From an uncultured Porphyromonadaceae bacterium (GTDB taxonomy: Bacteria; Bacteroidota; Bacteroidia; Bacteroidales; Muribaculaceae), in NCBI GenBank assembly GCA_900555715.1, contig USMC01000040.1, positions 1-22,377 on the forward strand: DNA of 22,377 nt, read 5' to 3'. The notes beneath the pieces are model-generated. The model was not told the DNA's origin. It ran no database searches and worked only from the letters and a program-made list of their open reading frames with translations. Positions 1-9,900 of the stretch are shown here, one piece after another. Every line of letters starts with the position of its first letter. Position 1 is the stretch's first letter. The position numbers were made by a program, and so were the translations under genes.

Positions 1-1
1 G

Positions 2-1147
2 CCGCTTTCGCCGCAAAAATACCGGCGTGTGCTCGTTGTCGGAGAGAATGCTGTCAAGCGGCTCAACGAAGGCGGAGGATCGTCGGAACTCAAGGCAAAG
101 GATATGTTCTCGCCGCTTGACGCCCTCGGCAGGATATACGATGAAGTGATGTTCGCACCCGGCTATAAATCCGGTAAGTTCGCATACAACTATGAGGAAC
201 AGATTGATGAAGCTATTCAGTCACAGCTGCGCGACGAGGCTATAAGAATGGCAAAAGATGCCGATGCCGTGATTTATATAGGCGGACTCAACAAAAACGC
301 CTTTCAGGACTGCGAATCGTCCGACCGCTATAGTTATGGTCTACCGTTCGGTCAGGACGAGCTCATTGCCGGACTTCTGGCGGCTAACCCCTGCACCGTT
401 ATAGCCAATATCTCCGGCAATGCCTTTGCAATGCCGTGGATAGCCTCTGCCAGAGCGGTGCTTCAGAGCTGGTACTTGGGGACAATGACAGGTCCGGCGA
501 TGGCAGATGTGATTTCAGGCGCAGTGAACCCGAGCGGAAAGCTGCCGTTCTCTATTCCTGTGCGGCTCGGCGATTGCGGGGCGCACAGCTTCGGAGAAGA
601 AGCATATCCGGGTATCGAGGCAGACGTCGTCGAGGGAAATGCCGCCGCAGACCTTGCCGGAGCCGACGTCAACGTAGGTCGCGACCCGCAGGTAACATAT
701 ACCGACGACATCTTCGTTGGCTACAGATGGCACGACAGCAAAGGCGTGCCGGCACTCTTTGCCTTCGGACATGGCTTGAGCTATACTTCATTCAGATACG
801 GGCAGCCCGTTCTTTCTGCCGACAGTCTCTGCGCAGCCGGAGAACTCGCAGTGACAGTAGACGTGACAAACACCGGCACTGTCGCCGGAAAAGAGACTGT
901 GCAGCTCTATGTAGCCGAGAAAAATCCGGCTGTCCTCCGTCCTGCCAAGGAGCTAAAGGGTTTCCGGAAAGTTTCTCTTAATCCGGGCGAAACCACAGCA
1001 GTGACTTTCCGCATCACGCCGGCTTCTCTCGCCCACTACGACGAAGACAGACACTGCTGGATGGCGAGCCCCGGAGAATATGCGGCTATCGTAGCATCGT
1101 CGTCCGACCATACCGAAGGTATCGTTGAGTTCAGTTATTCCGAGTAA
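2..1147 (+). CDS. Glycoside hydrolase family 3 beta-glucosidase-like protein, C-terminal part (5' end off window)
   Basis: The reading frame is open from base 2, so the true start lies upstream; the GTG at 29 sits inside conserved sequence (LVVGENA) and is not a start. What is visible is the GH3 C-terminal alpha/beta sandwich followed by a fibronectin III-like domain. Motifs: GGGSSELKAKD near 75-110, DADAVIYIGGLN near 255-295, DCESSDR at about 308-330 (its Glu, codon 314-316, matches the usual GH3 acid/base position), GLPFGQDELI, and NPSGKLPFSIP near 525-560. The FnIII-like part runs from about 840 to the stop (VTNTGTVAGKETVQLYV, ELKGFRKVSL). GH3 enzymes release beta-linked glucose or related sugars from oligosaccharides; Bacteroidales usually keep them in the periplasm. 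The nucleophile Asp and any signal peptide lie outside the window. Exact sugar specificity cannot be read here. It faces hppA across a shared terminator. Confidence 0.92.
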   Translation, partial: PLSPQKYRRVLVVGENAVKRLNEGGGSSELKAKDMFSPLDALGRIYDEVMFAPGYKSGKFAYNYEEQIDEAIQSQLRDEAIRMAKDADAVIYIGGLNKNAFQDCESSDRYSYGLPFGQDELIAGLLAANPCTVIANISGNAFAMPWIASARAVLQSWYLGTMTGPAMADVISGAVNPSGKLPFSIPVRLGDCGAHSFGEEAYPGIEADVVEGNAAADLAGADVNVGRDPQVTYTDDIFVGYRWHDSKGVPALFAFGHGLSYTSFRYGQPVLSADSLCAAGELAVTVDVTNTGTVAGKETVQLYVAEKNPAVLRPAKELKGFRKVSLNPGETTAVTFRITPASLAHYDEDRHCWMASPGEYAAIVASSSDHTEGIVEFSYSE

Positions 1148-1165
1148 CTTTTAATGCAGATATAT

Positions 1166-1199
1166 AAAAACAGCCGGGAAACTGATTCCCGGCTGTTTT
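1166..1199. terminator. Bidirectional rho-independent terminator between GH3 gene and hppA
   Basis: A perfect 12-bp inverted repeat, AACAGCCGGGAA (1169-1180) and TTCCCGGCTGTT (1186-1197), encloses a 5-nt loop. An A-run on the left (from 1166) and a T-run on the right (to 1199) give a U-tract in both directions. It lies between two convergent stop codons (1147 and 1216), as expected for a shared terminator. Confidence 0.92.
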
Positions 1200-1215
1200 C
1201 TATTGCCTTTTGCTT

Positions 1216-3408
1216 TTAGAACAGACTCCAGCTGACTGTGAGACCTGCCATTACGATGGATACCATCGACATGAGTTTGATGAGGATGTTGAGCGACGGA
1301 CCGGATGTGTCCTTGAAGGGATCGCCGACGGTATCGCCGACAACGGTAGCTTTGTGGACTTCGCTGCCTTTGCCTCCGAAGTTGCCTTCCTCGATATACT
1401 TCTTGGCATTGTCCCATGCGCCGCCCGAGTTAGCCATGAAGATAGCGAGGACGAAGCCTGCCGAGAGACCGCCGACGAGAAGACCGAGCACGCCGGGAAC
1501 GCCGAAGACGAGACCGGTGGCGATGGGGGCTATGATGGCGAGTACCGACGGGAATATCATTTCGCGTTGTGCGCCCTTAGTGGAAATAGACACGCAGCGT
1601 GCGTAGTCGGGTTCAGCCTTGCCTTCGAGGATACCTTTGATTTCACGGAACTGACGGCGTACTTCATCGACCATGTGCGATGCGGCACGACCGACAGCGT
1701 TCATTGTCAGACCGCAGAAGAGGAACGCCATCATGGCACCGATAAACATACCGGAAAGCACCTTCGGGCTCATCAGGTTCACTTCATAATAGTTCATGAA
1801 GTCGACGAAGGTTGCCTGGTGGAGGTCGATGCACTTATCGCCGAGCTGTATGGTGGTCTCGCCGAGTCGTCCGAGACCGATGCGGATTTCTTCGATATAT
1901 GATGCAAGAAGTGCCAGACCGGTAAGAGCAGCCGAACCGATGGCGAAACCTTTGCCCGTGGCGGCGGTGGTGTTGCCGAGGGAGTCGAGAGCGTCAGTAC
2001 GGCGGCGCACAGCCTCGCCGAGTCCGCTCATTTCGGCGTTGCCGCCGGCATTGTCGGCGATAGGACCATAGGCGTCCGTTGCGAGTGTGATGCCGAGTGT
2101 GGAAAGCATACCGACAGCGGCGATGCCGATGCCGTAGAGACCCATGGCGACATTGCTGAAGTCGAAGCCGGAGGCAAACCAGTAGCTGAGGATGATGCCG
2201 GCGACGACGGCGATGACGGGAATGGCTGTCGATACCATTCCGAGACCGACGCCGGAGATGATTACAGTAGCAGGTCCTGTCTTGCCGCTTTCGGCAAGTT
2301 TCTTGGTTGGTGTGTACGACTGCGAGGTGTAGTATTCGGTGGAGCGTCCGATGATGATGCCTACAAGAAGACCGACGATGACGGAACAGCTGATCCACTG
2401 CCAGTTGTCAAGACCCAGAAGCCACAGGATGAGGAATGTGGCACCCACAATGAGAACAGAACTCAGGTTCGTGCCGAACGACAGTGCGCCGAGCAGGTTC
2501 TTCATTGATGCGTCTTCTTTTGTGCGGACAGAGAAGATGCCGAGAATCGACAGCAGAATGCCGACGGCAGCAATGAGCATCGGAGCTATTATTGCCTTGA
2601 ACTGCATCACTTCGTCGCCTGTGAGGAGATATGCGGCAGCGCCGAGGGCTGATGTGGCGAGGATAGAACCGCAGTATGACTCGTAGAGGTCGGCGCCCAT
2701 GCCGGCTACGTCGCCTACGTTGTCGCCTACGTTATCGGCGATAGTGGCGGGATTGCGGGGGTCGTCTTCGGGAATGCCTGCCTCAACTTTGCCGACAAGA
2801 TCGGCACCTACGTCGGCAGCCTTGGTGTATATGCCGCCGCCGACACGGGCGAAGAGCGCCTGAGTGGACGCGCCCATGCCGAAGGTGAGCATAGTGGTTG
2901 TTATCATGGCTCCTTTGGCAACGCCGCTGAGGTCGTCAACAAGCCAGTCGAGGAGCAGGAACCAGAAGGATATGTCGATCAGACCAAGACCGACAACCAC
3001 AAGACCCATGACAGCACCGGAACGGAAAGCTACACGCAGTCCCGAGTTGAGTGAGTTGCGGGCGGCGTTTGCCGTGCGTGCCGACGCATAGGTCGCCGTC
3101 TTCATGCCGAGGAAGCCCGACAGACCGGAGAAGAAACCGCCGGTGAGGAATGCTACGGGTACCCATGCGTTCTGCAGCTGGAAGCCGTACGCCATTACGG
3201 AGAAGAGCACCACAAGGCAGAGGAATACTATTCCTACGATTTTGTACTGTTGTTTGAGATAGGACATCGCTCCTTTGCGGACATGCGACGCAATTTTTTT
3301 CATTGTGTCGGTGCCTTCGCTTTCTTTCATCATCTGGCGGTAGAAATACCATGCCAGAGCAAGAGCAACGAGCGCCGATACCGGCACAAGCCAAAAGACT
3401 GGATTCAT
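1216..3408 (-). CDS. hppA: Membrane-bound ion-pumping pyrophosphatase, K+-dependent class
   Basis: This 730-residue, mostly hydrophobic protein has the usual length and motifs of membrane pyrophosphatases, which split PPi and pump Na+ and/or H+ across the cytoplasmic membrane. Substrate-binding motifs are DVGADLVGKVE (about residue 195) followed by EDDPRNPATIADNVGDNVGD, and near the C terminus DNAKKYIEEG and VVGDTVGDPFKDTSGPS. The stretch GNTTAATGKG at residues 478-487 has Ala482 and Gly485 where K+-independent enzymes have Lys and Thr, so the enzyme should need K+. T89, F93 and D145 match, with a one-residue offset, residues I recall as marking the Na+/H+ dual-pumping Bacteroides enzymes. 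The ATG at 3406-3408 is chosen because the protein then begins directly with the first membrane helix (NPVFWLVPVSALVALALAW). It is monocistronic: a terminator precedes it and another follows it. Confidence 0.97.
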   Translation of the reverse strand: MNPVFWLVPVSALVALALAWYFYRQMMKESEGTDTMKKIASHVRKGAMSYLKQQYKIVGIVFLCLVVLFSVMAYGFQLQNAWVPVAFLTGGFFSGLSGFLGMKTATYASARTANAARNSLNSGLRVAFRSGAVMGLVVVGLGLIDISFWFLLLDWLVDDLSGVAKGAMITTTMLTFGMGASTQALFARVGGGIYTKAADVGADLVGKVEAGIPEDDPRNPATIADNVGDNVGDVAGMGADLYESYCGSILATSALGAAAYLLTGDEVMQFKAIIAPMLIAAVGILLSILGIFSVRTKEDASMKNLLGALSFGTNLSSVLIVGATFLILWLLGLDNWQWISCSVIVGLLVGIIIGRSTEYYTSQSYTPTKKLAESGKTGPATVIISGVGLGMVSTAIPVIAVVAGIILSYWFASGFDFSNVAMGLYGIGIAAVGMLSTLGITLATDAYGPIADNAGGNAEMSGLGEAVRRRTDALDSLGNTTAATGKGFAIGSAALTGLALLASYIEEIRIGLGRLGETTIQLGDKCIDLHQATFVDFMNYYEVNLMSPKVLSGMFIGAMMAFLFCGLTMNAVGRAASHMVDEVRRQFREIKGILEGKAEPDYARCVSISTKGAQREMIFPSVLAIIAPIATGLVFGVPGVLGLLVGGLSAGFVLAIFMANSGGAWDNAKKYIEEGNFGGKGSEVHKATVVGDTVGDPFKDTSGPSLNILIKLMSMVSIVMAGLTVSWSLF

Positions 3409-3489
3409 AATTTAAGGTTGTAAGTGTTGAATATTAATTATTTGAGTAATGAATGCTTATACTGGCAAGGACCGCTCCCTGCACGTCTA

Positions 3490-3507
3490 CAAAATTACAC
3501 AAAATTA
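3490..3507 (-). promoter_or_regulatory. Candidate hppA promoter with duplicated -7 box
   Basis: On the minus strand there are two copies of TAATTTTG (3490-3497 and 3500-3507), each fitting the Bacteroidetes -7 consensus TAnnTTTG, in a 10-bp tandem repeat about 80-100 nt before the hppA ATG. The distal copy has a TTTG at 3532-3535, 28 bases upstream, as a possible -33 element; the proximal copy has none. Which copy is used cannot be told from sequence. Confidence 0.55.
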
Positions 3508-3532
3508 TCCAATGGAAGAACCGTATTCGGGC

Positions 3533-3567
3533 AAAAAAATCCCCGGGACCGTGAAGTTCCGGGGATT
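3533..3567 (-). terminator. Rho-independent terminator after the 1115-aa surface-protein gene
   Basis: Read on the minus strand, AATCCCCGG and CCGGGGATT pair around a short loop (stem extended with one A-C mismatch), followed by a run of T (complement of the A-run 3533-3539). It lies about 20 nt beyond the stop at 3588, between this gene and the hppA promoter, so it separates the two transcripts. Confidence 0.85.
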
Positions 3568-3587
3568 CGGCTATTTAGGGTTGACAA

Positions 3588-6500
3588 TTATTTGACAAGG
3601 AGCTTTGCGCCGTTGACGATATAGAGACCCGGGTTGAGGCTGAGGACTTCTGCGAAGTTCGTAGTCTCAAGAACCTGAACGCCTGCTACGTTGTAGACAT
3701 GATAGAGACCATCCTCTGCAACTGCTACACCGTTGATGCCGGTTGTGCCGCCGATGGTGTAGGTGAGTGTGAACGCGGGAGAGTCTGTGCCGTCGAGGAT
3801 GAAGTATCCGGCGGGGAAGCTGAATACGTATGTGCCGGCAGCATTGTAGGGCTTGACTACGTTGACATAAATCTGGTTCCAGCCTGGACCGTATTCAGCG
3901 TCCGGAAGGTTGAACGGTTCTGCATCGTCGATGGTGAGAGTCGGGAAACCGGCGCCGATACCTGCTTCCATATAGTCGTTGAAAGTGAGCAGAATCTGTG
4001 TGGGCAGACTTTCTACGTTGCCTTCTGCGGGGTCTGCTGTTACGTTGAGCTGTGCGACGCTCTTGATGATGTAGGTGAATTCAAGAGCGGGAGCTTCTTT
4101 GCCGTCATCGCCGAGGGTGAAATAACCGGCGGGGAAGCTGATGACGTATGTGCCTGCTTCGGTGTATGTCTGCGGGAGGTGCAGAATGGCAAGGTTGAGG
4201 ACATCCCAATCGAGTTCAACGTCGTCAAGACGGATCGGTTCACCGCCGTCGATTGTCAGTGTCGGATAGCCCGACCCTATGCCGATTGAGTTTGTGTCGA
4301 TGAAGTACATATTGATATCCTCGGGCAGAGAGCCAACTTCGCCCTCTTCGGGAGTGAGCGATACGCGGCACTTGTCAGGGTCGTTATCGCCGATGACTTC
4401 GAATGTATACATCACTTCATCGCTGTTCTGTGAGCTGAATTCTTCGTCGATGACGAAATATTCGCGCGGAATGACGAGAGTGTAGGTGCCTTCATCGGTG
4501 ATGGCGTTGTCGAGAACGAGAGTCTGTTCTGTGCATTTTTCGCCTAATTCAGTGTCTTTGGCAATGACATCGCTTACGTATGCGACGACAGCGCGCGAGC
4601 GGTCGACAACGTATGCGTCGGAGTAAGCTTTATAATAGGAGAAGTTGATGCCGCGGCTGGAGCTTGCGGTGAACTCCTTGACGCTTTTGAAGGGCTCTTC
4701 GCCTACTGCTGTCACGTCGTAGCTTGCGTAGCGTCCGGCGAAGTCGTAGACATAATAGAAATATGTATTCTCATCGGTGCCTTCGTTGCCTTTGACAAGT
4801 CGTCCGTCCATGTCGGTTGCCTTGAAGGAAATGTCGAGCTGTGCAGTGAGGGTAGCAAGGAAACTATCGGAAATCTTGAGCTCCCATATATTTGAAAAGA
4901 TTATGCCGTCGTTGTCCTGCGGATCAATCGGTGTGATGGATTCGAAAGGCGCTGTTGAGCCGAAACCGAGATTGATGAATGTAGTGGAGCTATCCATGAT
5001 AACAAGACCGTCGAACTGAAGGGTGATGACGTTGTCGGAAGCTGTGAGAACAGTGCTGGGATCGGGTGTGATGCTTTCGAGAACGATTGAGCTGTACTGA
5101 TACTCGGGTGTTGTGCCATACCATGTGATGAATGTCGTGCCGACGGGATCCTGACGGTAGTTCTTTGCCATTTCATTTTCCCATGCTGTGAAGTTGACAC
5201 GGTATTCATGACCGAGGAGGAGCTTGTAGTTGCCGTGGATTTCTGTAGCATATGTCCCGTCTTCCTGACGGTTGAACCATGATTCGGATTTGATAATGGC
5301 CTGATCGGGATCTACCGGATTCATATCCTCGATTTCGTAAACCATATACATCTCTGGATACTGTTCGGAGTAGTTTGTCTCAACGGTGAAGATAGTGCCG
5401 CTTTCAATTTTTGCCATCTCGCTGCCGTTGGCAGGATCTGCATAGGTGATGACGAATGAATCGTAGAAGGCTTGCACGTCGAGAGTATGGTCGTAGCCGT
5501 CGGAAGTGACGAGGTTGTCGAGAGAGACAGTGATGTTTTTCTTGCCTTTTACTTCGGCGGGAACAGCGAATGTGTAGTCGGCGCTATTGCCGTCGGAAGC
5601 GATTTCAGCTTTGGCTGCCGCTTTGTCGACAACGACGGTCTTGGTGGCGTCACCGTCGGCGTATGTCAGCTTGAAGCCTGTGAAAGTGAATGATTTCAGA
5701 GGCGAGAGGTAAACGCTGATTTCGTCGAAGCCATTGAGGCTCTTGCCGTTGGCGGGAGTGAATTCAGCTGTTATGGGTGTGCGTTCGATGAGGCTGTAAG
5801 GAATGCTCCAGGAGTATGTGCCAACGGTACCCTGGCCTTCGCTTTGGACGGGATTGCCGTATTTGTCGAGAACGTTGACGATGATTACAGACACGAAGTC
5901 GTAGACAGTGCCGATTTCCTGCGGAGTCATAATCTGCGGTGTGCGGAGCTTGCCGGTGAAATCTGCATAGATGGTTTTTGCATCTTCCGACAGAGTGACC
6001 GGAACGACTTCAACGTATGCGCCTGTTTCGCTTTCGATATTGCCGTAGATCATCTTGGCACATGTTTTTTCTCCTACGGAAAGTTCATCAGAGAAAGTCA
6101 TGGAGATGATGCCGTCTTCGTTGCCTGGTGTCCAGTAAGACAGGAATTTCGAGGGCACTTTGCTGCCTGTGCTGGCGGTGGGGATGGAGCCGCAGAGGTA
6201 TTTGTAGGAAACATAGCCGTTGTCGTCGGTGCCTACAATAGGTGTGCCAGTAGAGGTCTTGACGTCTTTGAGCATCACTGTGACTTCGCTGCCGGGAAGA
6301 AGGCTGCCGTCGGCAATGAGCGGTTTGAGAACGTCGTAGACGTAGACGCTCAGTGTTGTGCCGTTCAGAGTGGTGCGGGGAGTCGCAATGGCGCTTGCGC
6401 CGGTTTTGGCGTTGGTGTAGACAATGGCGCTGCCATTGGTGTCGGCAGTTGCCTCGCGGCTCAGGTAGAGCTGGAGGACGGGATAGTTGGCGAAGTTGAG

Positions 6501-6935
6501 GGTTGTGCCGGGGCTTACGTTGAACTGTGCCTCAAGAGGCTGCTCGGAAGCACCATCCATGTAGAAGGTTACTTCTGTTCCCGACATGGTGAAGCCGGCA
6601 TAGATGTAGTATGTCTGTCCCTTGGTAAGCTCATAGCTTAAGGTCGCTCCGCCTGCAAGATAGCCTTCAAAATTGGATTTTACCTCATTATTCAGCTCTG
6701 CATCTGCGAAGAGATGAATATCCTGGCAACCTACCTGTTGCATTTTGCCTGTCGATACGGCAGTCAGTGTTCCTGTGACGGAACTGAAATTGGGAATACT
6801 GTAGGTTTTGCCGAATTCTATCTCTCCGAGGTCTACGGTAGCGGCGGCAGCGCGGGGGCTGCCGAAAGCTATCAGCGCCATGAGGACAGAAAAGAGCGAA
6901 AAGCTACTCAATCTGGAAATTAAGTTTTTTCTCAT
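3588..6935 (-). CDS. Large secreted multi-domain surface protein with sorting-type C-terminal tail
   Basis: I do not recognise a named family for the whole 1115 residues. An N-terminal signal peptide is clear (basic MRKNLISR, hydrophobic core, AAA-type cleavage near residue 33). The body is rich in Thr, Ser, Asp and Tyr and looks like a string of beta-sandwich modules. Two consecutive modules of about 100 residues (roughly 854-955 and 961-1062) are clear repeats: both run from a start like LTPEEGEVGSLP / ADPAEGNVESLP, through FPTLTIDD / YPTLTIDGG, to AGTYVFSFPAGYF / AGTYVISFPAGYF. The last 50 residues (YNVAGVQVLE ... LNPGLYIVNGAKLLVK) resemble a short type IX secretion sorting tail, so the protein is probably exported and fixed to the cell surface. 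Function unknown; adhesion or binding is only a guess. It lies 52 bp after the 1257-aa gene on the same strand, with no terminator seen between, so co-transcription is likely. Only a few scattered cysteines are present. Confidence 0.88.
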   Translation of the reverse strand: MRKNLISRLSSFSLFSVLMALIAFGSPRAAAATVDLGEIEFGKTYSIPNFSSVTGTLTAVSTGKMQQVGCQDIHLFADAELNNEVKSNFEGYLAGGATLSYELTKGQTYYIYAGFTMSGTEVTFYMDGASEQPLEAQFNVSPGTTLNFANYPVLQLYLSREATADTNGSAIVYTNAKTGASAIATPRTTLNGTTLSVYVYDVLKPLIADGSLLPGSEVTVMLKDVKTSTGTPIVGTDDNGYVSYKYLCGSIPTASTGSKVPSKFLSYWTPGNEDGIISMTFSDELSVGEKTCAKMIYGNIESETGAYVEVVPVTLSEDAKTIYADFTGKLRTPQIMTPQEIGTVYDFVSVIIVNVLDKYGNPVQSEGQGTVGTYSWSIPYSLIERTPITAEFTPANGKSLNGFDEISVYLSPLKSFTFTGFKLTYADGDATKTVVVDKAAAKAEIASDGNSADYTFAVPAEVKGKKNITVSLDNLVTSDGYDHTLDVQAFYDSFVITYADPANGSEMAKIESGTIFTVETNYSEQYPEMYMVYEIEDMNPVDPDQAIIKSESWFNRQEDGTYATEIHGNYKLLLGHEYRVNFTAWENEMAKNYRQDPVGTTFITWYGTTPEYQYSSIVLESITPDPSTVLTASDNVITLQFDGLVIMDSSTTFINLGFGSTAPFESITPIDPQDNDGIIFSNIWELKISDSFLATLTAQLDISFKATDMDGRLVKGNEGTDENTYFYYVYDFAGRYASYDVTAVGEEPFKSVKEFTASSSRGINFSYYKAYSDAYVVDRSRAVVAYVSDVIAKDTELGEKCTEQTLVLDNAITDEGTYTLVIPREYFVIDEEFSSQNSDEVMYTFEVIGDNDPDKCRVSLTPEEGEVGSLPEDINMYFIDTNSIGIGSGYPTLTIDGGEPIRLDDVELDWDVLNLAILHLPQTYTEAGTYVISFPAGYFTLGDDGKEAPALEFTYIIKSVAQLNVTADPAEGNVESLPTQILLTFNDYMEAGIGAGFPTLTIDDAEPFNLPDAEYGPGWNQIYVNVVKPYNAAGTYVFSFPAGYFILDGTDSPAFTLTYTIGGTTGINGVAVAEDGLYHVYNVAGVQVLETTNFAEVLSLNPGLYIVNGAKLLVK

Positions 6936-6987
6936 TGCTGTAAGAATTAGATTAATAATATTGTTTGTTGAAATTTTTGCTTAAATG

Positions 6988-9900
6988 TCATTTTGCCATA
7001 ATTTTGAAAGCTTTAGAAGCCTTTTCTGAAGCGACTTTTACAATGACAGTGCCGTTGTAGCCGTCGAGACTGAGTGTCAGCGCTCCGGTACCGGATGCTG
7101 TCGAGATGAGACGACCGTCGGCAGCGTATGCCCGGGCGCTTGTCTGCGAGTCTGATTTGATATAGACTGTGCCGTCGGAATAGGAAACGTCGATGTCAGA
7201 GTTCCCACCGGCAATGTCCTCGACAGCGCCGGTGGAGCCGTTGAGAGCTACGCGGTTGGCATTTAGGATGGTGCGGCGTCCGGAGTCGATGAGCATGACT
7301 GTGAGCTCGCAGTTGTTGGGGTTGATGTCTTTGTTCGTCAGAGGAACGGAGAGATTTACGGTATATTCCTTGCCGGCTTCTATTGTAGAGGGAATCAGAC
7401 CGGCAGTGCCGTTGTAGGAGGCGCCGTATGTTGCGCGGGCAACATCGTTGACAATGAACGGATATACTGTCGAACCGTATTTGCCGCCTTTACCCCATTC
7501 GCCGAGATCGGGGTCTTCGATACTTGTGAAGTTGTTGTCCTGATATGTTTCGAGGCTGTTCTCTGTAACGACAGCGAAGACGTTGATGCTGGCGTTGTCG
7601 AGATTAAGAGCATTGCGTACTGTGCAGGTGGCATTGATGGTGCGAGTACTTTCATCGAAAGCCGAACTGATGTCAAGATCCATGTCGGCCGGCTGCGCGA
7701 GCTCCTTGCGGAAAGCATCGAGCCAGCAGATGATATCTTCTCCGGTGGTGGAATCCTTGAGTCCTTCGCCGCTGAAGAGATAGTCGGTGTCGTTGCTGAC
7801 CATTGGGAAGAGAATGTCGCCGCGGTTGATGCGGCCGGAAGGTGCTGCCGTAAATCCGAGAGCGCTGACGTATCCGCCTATGCCTGTGCCGTGTAAGTCA
7901 CCGCCGTATGCGCGGAGAACAACGGGGATGAGATGTCCGGGATATAGTTCTCCGATGTGTTCCACCGCCTGAAAACCGAGAGGGCAGTTGGCACAGCTCG
8001 AACCGGAGTATTCCTCGATGACGATGCGTTTTGTGGGTTCGAACGACAGATCGCGCACTTCGCCGCTGACAACGGTGCTTCTGGTGCCGAGGCTTACTTC
8101 AATAGTGTAGGGGTTTACTTCGCCGATAGTGAGGCTCAGAGGTGTGTCGAAGCTGAAATTGTAGATATCGTCTTTCTTCAGACTGAGTCCGTTTTCGCTG
8201 ATTTCGGATATGACGGTGCCGTCCTTGTCTTTGAGGACGAGGTGTGCGCTGTCGTAAGTCTCGATGTCGGAAGCAACGGTTATGTTTCCTCGTATGGTGG
8301 CGTTGTTCTGTGCCACTACGCGCGAGCTGCTGAGCACTGTCACGAGATATTTGAGGTCGCGTAACACCTGGATGTTGTCCACGAAGACGGCGCTCTGGTC
8401 CTGATTGTCGTTGTAGAAGACTACATATACGTCCTTGCCGGCGTATTTGGCGAGCGACACGGTGTAGTTTGTCCAGTCGTCTTCGAGTGTTTCCTCTTCC
8501 TTGCCCGGGTCGAGCTGAGTGTCGAAAACGAGATCACCGTTGGCGCGTATGTCGTCGACGACTGCTTTCGTGAATGTGTTGTATACTTTGCCGCTTTCGT
8601 AGATGTAGATTTTCAGGCGGTCGTTTTTGCCTTTGAGATAGCTCTGCGCGTCGAATGTCAGATAGCAGTCTTCGTCGGGGATGAAGAGCTGCGGAGTCGA
8701 CATCCAGTCGTCGGATTTGCCGCCGCCGCTATACATCGAGTGTGAAGCCATCGCCATGTCGGAGGATGTCTCCGAAGAACGTACGAAATACCAGGGATAG
8801 TCGGCAGTGAATCCCCAGGCGGCAGGAGCGCCGACGGGCTTGAGATGGTCGCCGTCAAAGAGGATGAAGTCGTTCATGTCGTTGCAGTTCGAGGCGAAGA
8901 TGATGCGTTCGTCTGACGATACCTGACGGATGTATGAGCCATGATAGAGAATGGAGATTTCCTCATTGCCGCCTTCTCCGGAAATGTCGGTGACAGATCC
9001 GGCTGGAATTACAATTCTGTAGTCTGTTCCGCTGAAAAGATATTGTTCTGCGAAGGGGTAGAGGAGAATACGGTTGCCTGAGGCGAGGATGTTGAGTGTT
9101 GCGAAAGGCTCGCTTTCTCCTTCACGGAAGAGCGATGCAGCGGCACCGTCGGCGATATTGATAGTGGCGTCGAAAGTTATGATGACAGGGTTGTTGCTGA
9201 TGTCGACCGAGCTTACGGCAGAGCCGTCGGCAGGATAGACTTCTGTCATTACCACAGCATCCGTGCCGCGACCGTGGAATGTGAGTTTTATTTCCTCCGT
9301 GGTGACATTGCGGTCGCCTTTGATGCGTATGGCTCCTTTGGGAAGTGTGAGGGTGTATTCTATACCTTTGCGGAGCTGTGTGGCGCGGAATGAGATGTTC
9401 ACTGTGTTGCCTGTAGCGGTGAAGCCGTTGTTCGACAGCGGGGTCAGTTCGTCTTTGCCGTCAGACGACACCATCTTTATACGCGATGAGGGGCAGTTGG
9501 TCTCTACCTGGCGCTCGAAAGTGAGTGTGACGGTGCTGAGCTTCGACATTATCGAGCCGGATGCGGGTTTTGCAGTATAGCTGTCGAGCAGGTTGACTTT
9601 TGCAGCGGCATCTGCCAGCGGTTCTTTCAGCCTGAGCAGATAGGTGTCGCTGGTAGACGGGAGCATGAGCATCGTCATGCCGTCCTTCGATACCGAAAGC
9701 GGTTTTCCGGTGACGGAGAAGCCAGTCGCAGCCTGATAGTCGATGCCGTAGACCTGGCTGAATATCTTTTCGAGCGGAACGTAATAGTCGCCGCTGCGGA
9801 CGAGGCACGAGGCATACGGGTTCTGGGCAGGGGTAATGGCGTAAACATAGCCGTTGTCGAGGACTGCCATGCCGACAATATCGCTTTCACCTTCCTTATT

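Noticed and set aside
1210..1902. Plus-strand open frame (230 codons) opposite hppA
   Set aside because: Shadow of hppA; it would begin beside the shared terminator and the protein has no recognisable features.
5844..6641. Plus-strand open frame (265 codons) opposite the 1115-aa surface protein gene
   Set aside because: Antisense shadow within a clear coding gene with signal peptide and sorting tail; composition is unlike a real protein.
6936..6987. Separate promoter or terminator between the two large minus-strand genes
   Set aside because: No TAnnTTTG box and no hairpin with a T-run could be found in the 52 bases.
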